Source: Canna indica
Taxonomy: Eukaryota; Streptophyta; Magnoliopsida; Zingiberales; Cannaceae
Direction of reading: 5' to 3'
Assembly (NCBI GenBank): GCA_034359265.1
Contig: CP136896.1
Coordinates: 30,692,001 to 30,756,000 of the forward strand
Length of the DNA: 64,000 bases
A program made the position numbers and the translations under genes. Below the pieces are notes generated by a model. It was not told where the DNA came from. It ran no database searches and worked only from the letters and a program-made list of their open reading frames with translations. Positions 24,701 to 34,960 of the stretch are shown here, piece after piece. Every line of letters begins with the position of its first letter. Within the stretch, counting starts at the first letter, position 1.

Positions 24701-25473
24701 AGACTTTGGGCACTCAAGTTTGGTTCAATACTACGTTTCACCCTTAGACAGATGGTCAGTCAGAGTGGACTAATCAAACGTTGGAGGATATGCTGAGAGC
24801 ATGTGTCATGGATTTGGAGGGCAGTTAGGAGACACACTTACCTTTGATTGAGTTTTCCTATAATAACACCTACCGCAGCAGCATCGAGATGGCCCCATTT
24901 AAGGCATTGTATGGGCGGAGATGTAGGTTACCCGTAGGCTGGTTTGAGGCAGGGGATTCCCTCATGATGGGACCTGACCTGGTGGAGAAGGTAGTAGAAA
25001 AAGTGAAGCTAATCAGAGAGAGACTATTGGCAGCTCAGAGTCGCCAGAAGATGTGTGCGGATGTAAAGACTAAGGAGGTAGAGTTTGCTAAGGGGGACAT
25101 GGTGTTCCTCAAGGTGTCCCCTATGAAATGGGTGGTGAGATTTGGTAAGAAAGGAAAGCTAAGCCATAGGTTCTTTGGGTCGTTTCCTATTCTCAGGCGC
25201 AGGGGAGCTGTGGCCTATGAGTTGGCCTTACCTCCTAGTATGGACCGAGTACATCCAGTGTTCAATGTGTCTATGCTGAAGAAGTATATTCGGGATGAGT
25301 CCTATGTGATTGAGCCTACCGCAGTGGATGTGGATTCAGTAGTCTCCTATGAGGAGCGGCCAGTTGAGGTGCTAGACTGTCAGATTAGAAAATTGAGGTC
25401 CAAGGAGATCCCCTTGGTTAAGGTAAGATGGGAGCACCATTCCATCCAGGAGGCCACCTGGGAGGTGGAGTAG
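21736..25473 (+). pseudogene. Ty3/gypsy gag-pol polyprotein (Del/Tekay-like), decayed
   Basis: The C-terminal part of gag has a degenerate zinc knuckle (CNRCHRRHW; later Cys lost). The protease region has DPDATHSL where DSGATHSF is usual, and LGIDLL. RT carries [43 protein letters not shown] and the catalytic motif as FNDDILIYS (usually FIDDILVYS). RNase H has [10 protein letters not shown] and [11 protein letters not shown]. Integrase has the HHCC finger (HRSTYTMHPG to CLVCQQ), then a core with ISDQGTQF. The tail [18 protein letters not shown] resembles the chromo-like C-terminus of Del/Tekay chromoviruses. Stops include 22770-22772, 23250-23252, 23753-23755, 23846-23848, 24428-24430, 24589-24591, 24745-24747 and 25471-25473, plus frameshifts. 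The N-terminal half of gag is absent. Not functional. Confidence 0.88.
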
Positions 25474-25873
25474 GATATGAGGGAGCGTTATCCTTCATTG
25501 TTTGATGATTTGGTAAGTCCTTACTTTTCTTTTCTGAAATTCGAGGATGAATTTTATTTAAGGATGAAGGATTGTAATATCCTAGATATTTAATTATATT
25601 ATTTTCCTTTATGCTTGTATTTGCTAGCCTAGCGGACTAGATCGAGGTCGAGCCGAGTCGACTCATGGTCCAGTGCGAGCCTATGAGCTCGGGTAAGTAG
25701 GATTATGAATGTGAAATATTGCTTGAGTAGTTAAATTTATTTAATTTTATGTTGTGGATGGTTATGTGGAGAATATGATTATTTAAGTTAATTTAAGTTA
25801 GTGGTGTCGAGTTCGGCTTGAGGTGGATGCGGGTTGGACAAAGGGTTTAGAGAGGTTAGGGTTGAGGAGGGAG

Positions 25874-25880
25874 TATAAAA
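25874..25880 (+). promoter_or_regulatory. LTR TATA box
   Basis: TATAAAA in GGGAGTATAAAACC. The nested minus-strand A LTRs have the same box (TTTTATA near 13885 and 16424), followed by a GC-rich segment. Confidence 0.6.
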
Positions 25881-27337
25881 CCTCCTCCCCTTGGCTTGTG
25901 GCTCCCTATTTGGAGCCACCCAACCTAAGTGAGAAGAGGAGCCAGTCGATAGAGAAGCCGCCAGCCGCCCCTCTCCTCTCTCCCCTTGGAGCCGCCTCCA
26001 GCAAAAGCCGAGCCGCCCAAGAGAGCCGAGCTTGAGGTGAGAGGAGCCGAGCCGAAGCCAGCCCCAATCTCTTCCTCTCTCTCCCTCTCTCCTCAAGCTG
26101 GCGGCTTGAGGTGAGCCGCCGCCACCTCTCTTCCCCTTCTTGAGTTGAGCCGTCATCTTTTGAAGCCGGATTCGAGGACCATCATCCGGGATGGCTTCTA
26201 ATCATCTTTCCAAATTAGGTGAGTGGTTTTACCCTCCTTCTTTTGGGATTTCTTGAAGCCGTTGTTGGAGGCTTGATGTTCTTGATTGGTTTTCGACGAT
26301 TTCTCGAATTCTCAATATTCTTTTTGTGTGCCGTGTTTGAGGATGCCCTAAATCCTTCCCTATGGGGTTCAGCAGCCCTAGGACGTCCCTAGGGGTGCTC
26401 AGCCAAGGGTGGAGCAAGGGTGCCCGCAAGGTGTTCGATGAAATGCCAAGTGAGGGATCTTGATTATCTTGTAGTTTATATCTCAAATTGATGATTAAAA
26501 TGAGTCGTTATATGTTCAAGCATGCTTAGTATTTAATATATGAGTTTTGAAGAAAATCATGTTTTGTGAAAATTAGGATCTTGATGTTGATGCCATGAAG
26601 GTTTTGCAAGATGGTTTCTTGATTTAAATGCTTGATCTTAAAGGTTGTTCTTGATTAAAGATGATGGTAGTGCTTGATAATCTTGTTTTAAAATATGGTT
26701 TTTGTGAGAATTATCTAAATGTTATAAATCTGATATGTTGGTGAATTAAGGATTTAATTTCTGTGAATTTTTGGATTTATTTTCATGACATGCTGAAAAT
26801 TCAATGTTGCTGGAATTTTATGGTGATATGATGAATCTGTACTATTTTTGTAATGCTTGCTGTGGTATTTGTATTTCTTTGAATATAGTTGTCTAACCTA
26901 TCATTTCGACCAGAAAATATAGTTTGGAAACATAGGACACACTCGAGAGGCCAGATTCGGGTTAGATACATCAGTTTTGGGCAGAACAATAAGCTAAAAT
27001 AAAACCCTAAAACAAAACCCTAATTGTGGTGAACTAAATTTTAATTGCATAATTAAAATTGGGAAAAAGAGTCAGCATAATCTGTTATGAATCAACATGA
27101 GAAGTTTATGCATGAAATAAAACCACACGAGTTTATGACATTACGGGTCTAGGAGTTGAGGTCGGGTATTGGAGTGTTGAGACACTTTCCAATAGGAACA
27201 CCCATGAGATGCTGTAGGAAAGCCTTGACTTAGGTCATGGTGCATCATATCTTCATGAACGACGGAGAGGCTCATCGAGGAGCCGGATTACGGGCTAATT
27301 CCGGGAGGTTGGATGACAAATTCCAACATGCAGAACA

Positions 27338-27600
27338 AGTTCGGAGGGCCTTCCCCGATTGTTCTAGTTTGGCCTCGTGGGATAAGTTTGAGGCCCTACC
27401 CGATTATCCCCGAGGTGGTGTTAAGGAATAAGTTCGGAGGGCCTTTCCTGATTATTCCTGTGATATCTTTTAAAAGTAAGCTCGGAGGGCCTACCCGATT
27501 ACTCTTATGATATCTTAAAGGGGCAAGTTCAGATGGACGAATTTCTATTGTCCCTACCCGTCTCGTGGAGCAAGTTCGGAGGGCCTTCCCGATTATCCTA
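27338..27600 (+). repeat. Tandem array with palindromic core in family A LTR
   Basis: About five degenerate units containing TTCGGAGGGCCTTCCCGATT and AAGTTCGGAGGGCC. Homologous to 14552-14972 but shorter. Confidence 0.7.
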
Positions 27601-27809
27601 GTATGTGTTGTTTGCCTTAAGGCATGGTAGGCTTAGGCTTGTTGTTCTTCATCGTATGGGTGTTGGCTGCCTTCGGGCAAGTGGTGGTTGGATGGCCTGT
27701 TAGCAGGTCACTCCCTTGTGACCTTTTCCTGCTTGAGCCAGGAGTTTTACCTCATGCATCTTATCTGTGATGTTTGTTTTTTTTGTGAGGGTTGGTAGAA
27801 CCGCTCACT

Positions 27810-27824
27810 GAGTTCTTTGAACTC
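27810..27824 (+). promoter_or_regulatory. LTR inverted-repeat box, GAGTTC/GAACTC type
   Basis: Perfect 6-bp stem with TTT loop, ending 27 bp upstream of the putative acceptor at 27851. Confidence 0.5.
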
Positions 27825-28262
27825 ACCTGTTGTCGTTGTTTTGTTTTGCAGAGCCTGACCGATGAGGTGGGCTGGAGCACTTGGCACAGCTGGAGGGGAG
27901 AGGAGCCACATGATCTCATAGCAGTCCTAGTTAGGGGTCGTAGTCAAGTTTGTAGTAGGTTGTCATGCATTGTTGTTTTGGTATTTGGAGTTGTAGTCCC
28001 GTGGGGACATTCATATATATTTTTTTCATTCTTTTTTTTTGTTAAAAGAACTATTGCTCTTCGATTTATTTTTTTCCGCACTTGAGCTATATATTTAAAA
28101 CCTTGCTGTTTTGAAATGAAAATCTGTTTTGGTTCTTTTTATTAATAAACACTGTTGTTTATTCCGCTATTTTATGAGTTGTTATGTGCATAGGTTAGGT
28201 GCGGGGTATAGGCACGTATACCTTGTTCGGTCACGTAACCCTGAACTTGGGGCGTGACAATA

Positions 28263-28274
28263 TGGTATCAGAGC
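28263..28274 (+). promoter_or_regulatory. Primer binding site (initiator tRNA-Met)
   Basis: TGGTATCAGAGC, three bases after the LTR terminal CA at 28259. It matches the 3' end of plant initiator tRNA-Met, the primer of most plant Ty3 and Ty1 elements. Confidence 0.85.
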
Positions 28275-28472
28275 ATGTGGTTCGGTCTGACTACGACTTA
28301 GAGTTGTCACCGTATAGGGCATTGCAAGCGTGTCAGTATACAGTAAGGGTATGTTACGATATCAATGGGCTAAGTCTGCACCTCAGCGTGACTTGTGGTT
28401 TATTTATTTAATGACTTAGGGTGAATTGAATTGTTTAAATTTTGATAATTTCTTTCTGGTGATTCCAGATCG

Positions 28473-28541
28473 ATGGAGGCTTTTGATGCCACAAGGAGTG
28501 GTAGTGACATCAACTCTACTGAGCGCCGAGGCCGAGGCTGA
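28473..28541 (+). pseudogene. gag N-terminal stub
   Basis: ATG at 28473 opens MEAFDATRSGSDIN and stops at 28539-28541 (22 codons). The family B element starts gag with the similar METHNAALSGSDSN at 50884, so this is the true gag start of a family A element. The rest was lost where CACTA-like sequence begins. Confidence 0.7.
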
Positions 28542-29412
28542 TTTCCACATGTAGCGGACATCGAGCAGGCGCGAATTCGCACCGCTCAATTTTCGCCGCG
28601 TAGCAGACATCGAGAGGCAGTGGATTCACGTCCGCTCGATTTTTGCCACGTGGCGAGAATTGAGCAGCGCGTATCCGCGCCTGTTCAAAAATTAAAAAAT
28701 TAAAAAAAATATTTAAAAATAATAAATTTTAAAAATTTCGATATAAATAAAAGTTTAAAAAAATTACCAACCTTGTACAAAATTTAATATCTTGAATGAA
28801 TTTGATAACCTGTAAAAAAGAAGAAGAAAACATTACTGAAAAAAATAAGTAAGAATAAAATTTAAAGAAATAAAATGAAAATCTCCCTGTTCGGTCATCT
28901 GGCTTGAAGAGAGAATAGGAGAAAGAAGAGGATAGAAAAAAAGAAAAAAACCGAGGAAGAAGAGAGGAAGAGAAAAAAAATAAAGGAAGAAGTATAAATA
29001 GAAAAAATATATTAAAAAATAAAATTTTATTTTTTAAAAAAAAAACTATAGGAGGCGGGAGCCCGCCTCTTTCTTGGGCAAGTGCGCCAGCACGCGCTCG
29101 CCCGCTTACCAGCGCAAACTGGGACGGGTTAACGGGTTGGCAGGTTCAACCCGTGGATACCGGTGCCACTAGCGCCGGTATCCAGGCGCCAAAATGTTTC
29201 GACGCCTCCTGACAACAGACACCGATTTTTTTCGACGCCTGCTATCAGAAGTCGATTTTTTTCGACGTCTGTTGTCAGGCGTCGAAATTTTTTCGACGCC
29301 TTCAATAGACGTCGAAATTTATTGTATTAAATTTTTTTAATAGTTTTACATTTTGACGCTTATAGTAAGAGTCAAAATTTTGGTGTCGATATATAACGAT
29401 TTTGTTGTAGTG
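28542..29412. mobile_element. CACTA-type transposon remnant, one end
   Basis: The right end at 29412 reads ...TTTTGTTGTAGTG, the inverse of a CACTACAACAAAA terminus. Inside it, subterminal repeats of TTTCGACGCC/GGCGTCGAAA occur in both orientations (about 29195-29310), as in plant CACTA elements. A second repeat type (GTAGCGGACATCGAGCAGGCGC and variants) lies at 28552-28670. I find no opposite terminus, so the left side is truncated against the gag stub. No transposase is visible. Confidence 0.65.
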
Positions 29413-30441
29413 TTAAGACCAAGGTTGAAAACTTTACGTCAACAATATTTTCATATAAGAACAAAGGAAGTCAATTATGTGATTTCTCCCTCTATCAACA
29501 TGCATATAAATAATTATACTCCTCCTATCTATATGCATGATTTTTCTATATTTTTCTTCCCTTTTACCTATATTTTCTCCCTCTTTTAACATCAATAAAA
29601 AAGGGCAAAAAAAGTCAACTAAGGTCAAAGATGAGACTCTAAAATATTTATCATGAAGCATGAAGATCTCAACCAAATGGATGAAAACCAAATGTCGAAC
29701 ATGAAGTGAAGTAAATTCCAAGAATAGAAATCATGTATAAGCTTAAGTATTTATATTTTCATATATCGATCAAAATATCAAAACCATTTTAGAAATGATT
29801 TTTCTTAATAAAATATTAGAACGATACCAAAAATGAATTCACAATATTATACTTCAAGTCTCATTCGAAAATCTAATGAAAATTCAAAATATCATAAAAA
29901 TGAGTAATTTGATAAGAGTGATACTTTAAATTTTAGAAATTGAATTTCAAAAAATCATATCAAATCATATTCATACTCAAGATTTTTGAAATCTTTATGC
30001 CATTGATTATGTTTTTTAAGGAAAATGCAGATTCAAGAATCAACCAAAAATTATTTTATGCATTTTTCTAAAATTCATTGAACATTAGTGGCATTTTTGT
30101 AAATAAGTGAGATTTTTTATGACATTTCTAGAATTCATTCAAACTTTTAAAATACCAAGATATGGTCATTTAAAGCATGTATATCAAGTTTGAAGTGAAG
30201 ATAATGTCATTTGATCAAAATATGAACTTAGCACAATTTCATTAAAAGTAGGCATGAAAATATGAAAATGCTAAGTATCAAATTTTGTTATCCTCTCATG
30301 TTTTCTCTAACGTGAATACCTAGACATCTAATGTGAGTAAATCTAAGTATATCTGTAAAATTTGGGCTTAAAAATGAAATTTCTAAATTACTTTATTGAC
30401 TTAGGTCAAAGTATATTTCAAGTTTACAAAAATTAAACTTT
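29413..30441. repeat. AT-rich DNA, first unit(s) of a degenerate tandem repeat
   Basis: No gene. From about 29770 the sequence carries blocks that recur after the LTR insertion: ATCAAAATATCAAAACC (compare 33225), TTTTAGAAATGATTTT (compare 33232), GTGGCATTTTTGTAAAT (compare 33046) and TTGACTTAGGTCAAA (compare 34000). Confidence 0.55.
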
Positions 30442-32942
30442 TGTCACACCCCAACTTAGGGTCGTGCGACCGGCCAGGGTCTATGTCCTACCCTGAAGCC
30501 TACTACATACACTGACTGACAAGAAATCGGAAACACATAAATAAAACAACGATGCAGCTTTATTTAAATCTTAAGGAAAGTTCACAATTTTTATAAAAAA
30601 AGAAAAGTTGCGAAACATCAACCACAATATGAAACAACTCGAATTTAAAATCGAATACATGTTTTCAAATAGATAACTCCCAGTGTATGAAAAACAACAA
30701 TCCTAGACATCTAGACTATGACTACTGGACGCTGCTATGAGATCTATGCCACTGCCTGCCCTCCAGCTGCACCATGACTCCAAGCCTCAACTCACTTTTC
30801 GGGCTCTGCAAAACAAGAGAAATAAACCGTGAGTCCACATGGGATTTAGTGAGCGGCTCTTCCGAACCTCCACATAAATTCCCAATAATCACATGTATAT
30901 AAGTCATTAAAATATGAAGTTAGGGACCGAATCTAGTCCTGGTATGATAACCGACCCCAAGGGTCGTCCTGTATAGATCATACAATCATGTAACCAGCCA
31001 TAACAGCCCAACCAAGCACAATGGCACCCAGCCACTAGGGCCTGCTCATAAACTAATAGTTCAGCTCAAACCAGCCCTACCACACAATGAAAGAAATATT
31101 CTGGCCGTACGACCTACATAACACATAAGTAAATCAGAGCAATCTTCGGGTCGTCGACTAGGATGGTCTGCTAGTCTCCGGACACCTACCGGGTTAGAGA
31201 TAGCTAGTCCCACCCAACTAGGGTCTAACACCTAGTGGGCCCACTGGTGCAATCTCAAGACCCAAATCACTGGCCGAGTCAAACATTAGTCATTTCGACT
31301 ATCCATGCTTCTTGGCTGACCATCACAATCATATCACACAAGCAAACTGTCCTAGACTTTCCTTATTTAAAATCCCGGGCGTCCACCTGTGCTCAGCCCT
31401 TTATTCCGAGCCTTACCATCCGCACACCACTGCTCACTGGTTGTTCCTTAGGTGTGAGACCTAGCTTATCTACATTTGAGTTTCCATAAGTAACACGCAC
31501 CTTAGAGTTTCCTATTAGTCATCTAGAGTCAAATGCCACATTTGTTAGTGTGAGCTACATGTTCTAAGTGTAGAATGTCCAAGTATATACATGTCACAAC
31601 CCATAGGTTATAAGGAAGTTAACATACAACTATTACAATGAATAACCGCATGATGGCAACAAGAAAATAATTAAATTCTGCATTTAATCATAAAATTCCA
31701 GTAAGGTAACATTAAATCTATCATGGTAATTCATTACTAATATTAGAAATTGATAAGGAAGAATCTTGGGAATAATTGCCACCTCTTAATGTCGCTAAGT
31801 GTATATATACATATATGCACTAGGGTTGTAATTTTCCTTAGTTGATGTCTTACCTAATTCTCATCTTAGTTCTACTTGTCAATCGAGGTGACCCTCGTTT
31901 CCTAGTGTCTCCAATATTTCCAAGTATGAAGGTTAGTTCCCTCCGGTCGCCATTCACCCCCTTCTTGACTCGGCTGGACCTTGAGCAGGGCATGCCTTGC
32001 TCGGCCGAGCCCACAAGGGTAGGAGGAGAGGGGTTTTTGACCATGAACCCTAACAATTAAGTTTGTGAACTATCATAGTTAAATTCTAGATCAAGTTCCT
32101 CCTCCTTCTTGCTCGGCCGAACCATGAACAAGGCTTCCCCTTGCTCGGCCGAGCCCTCAAGGCACTAGGGAGAGGAGATCTCGATCATACACCACATCGA
32201 CTAAACCACAAAGCTACATGATTTTAAATTGAAACCGATCTATGGGGTTTAAACCAAGCGAGGGAATTGGGAAAATTTTTGACATGACCTTTCCCCTTTT
32301 CCCTCTACTCGGCCGGCCCTTAGATCATAAAAATTCGGACATCTAAAGCAAATCTAATACATCAATGGTTTAAAACAGCGGAGAGATCGAAGAAAATACC
32401 ACGAATCGACATGAACTAACGAGAAAACCTTCGATCTAGCACCCTAGTTGGTTCGGCCACCCGCCTCACCATGTAAACCAAAATCCAACCACTCACCTTG
32501 ATTAAGGAAGAAGGAAGAACGAATGATGGCGATCTCGATCTTTTCGACAGCGACACGATTCTAGCGCTGACTCCAAGGCTTCCCCTCCTTCCTCTCTTTT
32601 CTCGGGCTGCATGCGGCTCCAAGAGTGAGCCTCACGGCTACAGATGAGGGATTTTATTCCCTCATCTACAATTTACCTATATGCCCTTCCTAATGACTTA
32701 GCCCATACTCGACTCAATACGAGTCCAATTCGGGCCCCGATTCGATCCGCATACACGATTTGAACTCGACTCTAATAAGACATCTAATGCTTAAGAAGGA
32801 AATGTTCATTTAATCAATTAAACTTCATAAGCCGAGTTATACCTTCTACTCAAGGCGATTCCGCGGCTCGACCTGACTAACTCCTGATTTGGTGCGTTGC
32901 ACCAAAAATAGATTTTTATATTAGGAAACTTCGTGTCTTACA
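30442..32942 (-). mobile_element. Family B solo LTR
   Basis: Plus-strand ends are TGTCACACCCC (30442) and TGTCTTACA (32942), 2501 bp, homologous to 18606-21356 and to the LTRs of the complete B element. Flanks ACTTT (30437-30441) and ACTTA (32943-32947) match at 4 of 5 bases. No internal region adjoins. Confidence 0.85.
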
Positions 32943-34140
32943 ACTTACTTTAACTGGACAAACTAGATTTTTCAAGGAATCTACAAGTTCAAGAATCAGT
33001 AAAAAATAAGTTTTCCAAAAATTCATAAAATTCCTGAAAGTCTAGTGGCATTTTTGTAAATTTTAGGGTTTTCCCCAAAACTTACCAATTCTGATTCAAA
33101 CTTTCCAAACATAGCTGAATGATCTTTTAAGATGCATGTGTCAAGTTTGAACTCAAAATGAATTCTCTAAGTCCAATTTTCAATCTATCTCGATTTCCAC
33201 CAAAAACTCAATTTTCAAGTTATCAAAATCATTTTTAGAAATGATTTTACTCAAACAATAGTGAGAATGACATTAGAAATGAAATCAAAATAGTATACAC
33301 AAAGTTTCATTTGAAGTTTTCGATGAAAAATCAAAATATCAAAAAGATTGATATTTCAAGAGGATGATACTTTGCATTTCTGAAATCCAACTTCAAAATT
33401 CCACTATAAATCAGATTCTTCATGAAAATTTTTGAAATTTTTACACAACAAACTAGATTTTTCAATGACGGTGAAGTTTCAAGAATCATCTCAAAATCAA
33501 TTTTTGTACATTTTTCTAAAATTAACTTAAAATGCTAAAATTTTAATGGTATTTTCGTAATTTTTAGTTATTTTTCAAAACGTGTTCAGTTTTCATTCAT
33601 ACTTTTATGACACCACAAAATGGTGATGTAAAGAGTGTATGTCAATTTTGAGATAAAAATTATGTCCTTAAGTCAAGATATCAACTTGGTTTCATTGTAT
33701 AATAAGCTAGCTATCATGAAACTTGCTAAGTGTCAATCTTATCATTTACTGATGTTTCTTTAAATTTAAACCTATGGACACCTAACATTAGTAAATATAA
33801 ATATGTTTCTCAGATATGGATTGGAAATGAGACATCTAAGTCAATTTATTGACTTGGGTCAAACATGCTATGAAATAACATTTATATCATTTTATCCTTA
33901 TTCATATGAATTTTTTATTCTAAATGCATGGAAACATGTCATACCTATAAACATGTTTATGAAGTTTGGTCCTAAAATGAAGTGTCTGAGTCAATATGTT
34001 GACTTAGGTCAAACTTTCTCAAGTTTAGGGACCCTAAAGTGGACTAGTTATCATTTTGCTCAATTTCTCATGAATTTTCAACTTTAAACACATGGCAACA
34101 TATCATTAACACTCCTAAATATGTTCATCCAATTTTTAAC
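32943..34140. repeat. Degenerate tandem repeat, continuation
   Basis: Blocks recur with a spacing of roughly 450-500 bp once the LTR is removed: ACAAACTAGATTTTTCAA (32957 and 33448), TTCAAGAATCA (32990 and 33478) and TTGACTTGGGTCAAAC/TTGACTTAGGTCAAAC (33850 and 34000). No ORF of note. It could be an old satellite-like array or the body of an unknown repeat. Confidence 0.5.
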
Positions 34141-34463
34141 TTAAAATAAAGTCTCTAATGAAGAATTTCAACCTAATCCGATTTCATTCATTACATGATA
34201 CCATGAAATTGACTAAGTTATCAAGATTTTTCCTACTCGTGAAAATTCAAACATTTATCATGCAAAATCGATCATGAGTATAGAGACATCATTAAAGCAT
34301 GAATAATCAAGTATTATACGAAGGTTTTTGCAAAAATGAACTCATACCTTATTCTTGGAAAATTTTCCGAACTTGTCATTTCCTTTTCCATTTTCTTCAT
34401 AGCCTTCCATTTCCAATAACTTGCAAGTATATTTTATTAATAGTAAACACAATGCTTCAGAAA

Positions 34464-34960
34464 GCACTGATACCAATTGATAGGATAGTCTCTAAGGGAG
34501 CCTCTGTTAATGGATAGTTACACAAAAAGTTGCAACCGCTATTGCAGTCGCTTGAAAGAAATAGAGTGAGTATCAAGACAAAATAATCACAGGAAAACAC
34601 GCAAACACAATGATTTATCTACAGAATTCAGTGACAAACTTGTCACCTAATCTATGGGGCCCTCACCGGATAGATGCCCAATTCACTATCAACAAAGTAT
34701 AATATTAGCTCCAGGATCTCATACTCTGAAATCCAACTATTAGTACTACAGTAAATTGGAAATAACAAATAACCTATTTGCTATTACAAGTACTAACCAA
34801 CTTGCATCTCTATGATAACTCAGTCATAGAGTTCTGTCCTCCACACAGTCTTTGTGTTGTAGTGAGTTAACAACCCAACTTCATCTTGACTTGAAGATAA
34901 TGGAAGTAGTTTGTTGTCATCTACACACTCAGCAGTCTCAACTCCTCGTATAATTGACAA
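34464..34960 (-). mobile_element. Possible copia-type LTR/PBS junction, minus strand
   Basis: On the minus strand TGGTATCAGTGC (34475-34464) matches an initiator tRNA-Met PBS with one change, and it follows an LTR-like end ...CTATCA (34478) by two bases. Downstream on the minus strand an ATG near 34410 opens a lysine/glutamate-rich short frame. I could not find the other end of the LTR or any pol, so the right boundary is arbitrary. Confidence 0.35.

Larger units (their letters stand above)
26219..27851 (+). other. Putative intron within family A LTR
   Basis: GTGAGTGG at 26219 after ATTAG, and a pyrimidine-rich TTGTTTTGTTTTGCAG ending at 27851, would define a 1633-bp intron between the TATA box and the PBS. 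The donor box is kept in the other A LTRs (minus strand near 13522 and 16075) and in B LTRs. Splicing itself is inference. Confidence 0.45.
25573..28259 (+). repeat. Family A LTR, complete
   Basis: 2687 bp, TGTAATATCC...GGGGCGTGACA. It contains a TATA box (25874-25880), a GC-rich segment, a donor-like GTGAGTGG at 26219, a repeat array at 27338-27600, an inverted-repeat box at 27810-27824 and an acceptor-like TTTTGCAG ending at 27851. Confidence 0.9.
21681..28541 (+). mobile_element. Family A Ty3/gypsy element(s): internal region - LTR - PBS - gag start
   Basis: Plus-strand gag-pol (about 21736-25560) leads through a purine-rich tract into a complete LTR (25573-28259), which is followed by a PBS (28263-28274) and a short gag start (28473-28541). 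No 5' LTR precedes the coding region. The LTR is therefore both the 3' LTR of the left body and the 5' LTR of a second, almost fully deleted body. This order is expected after unequal recombination between tandem copies or from two adjacent elements. Confidence 0.8.
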
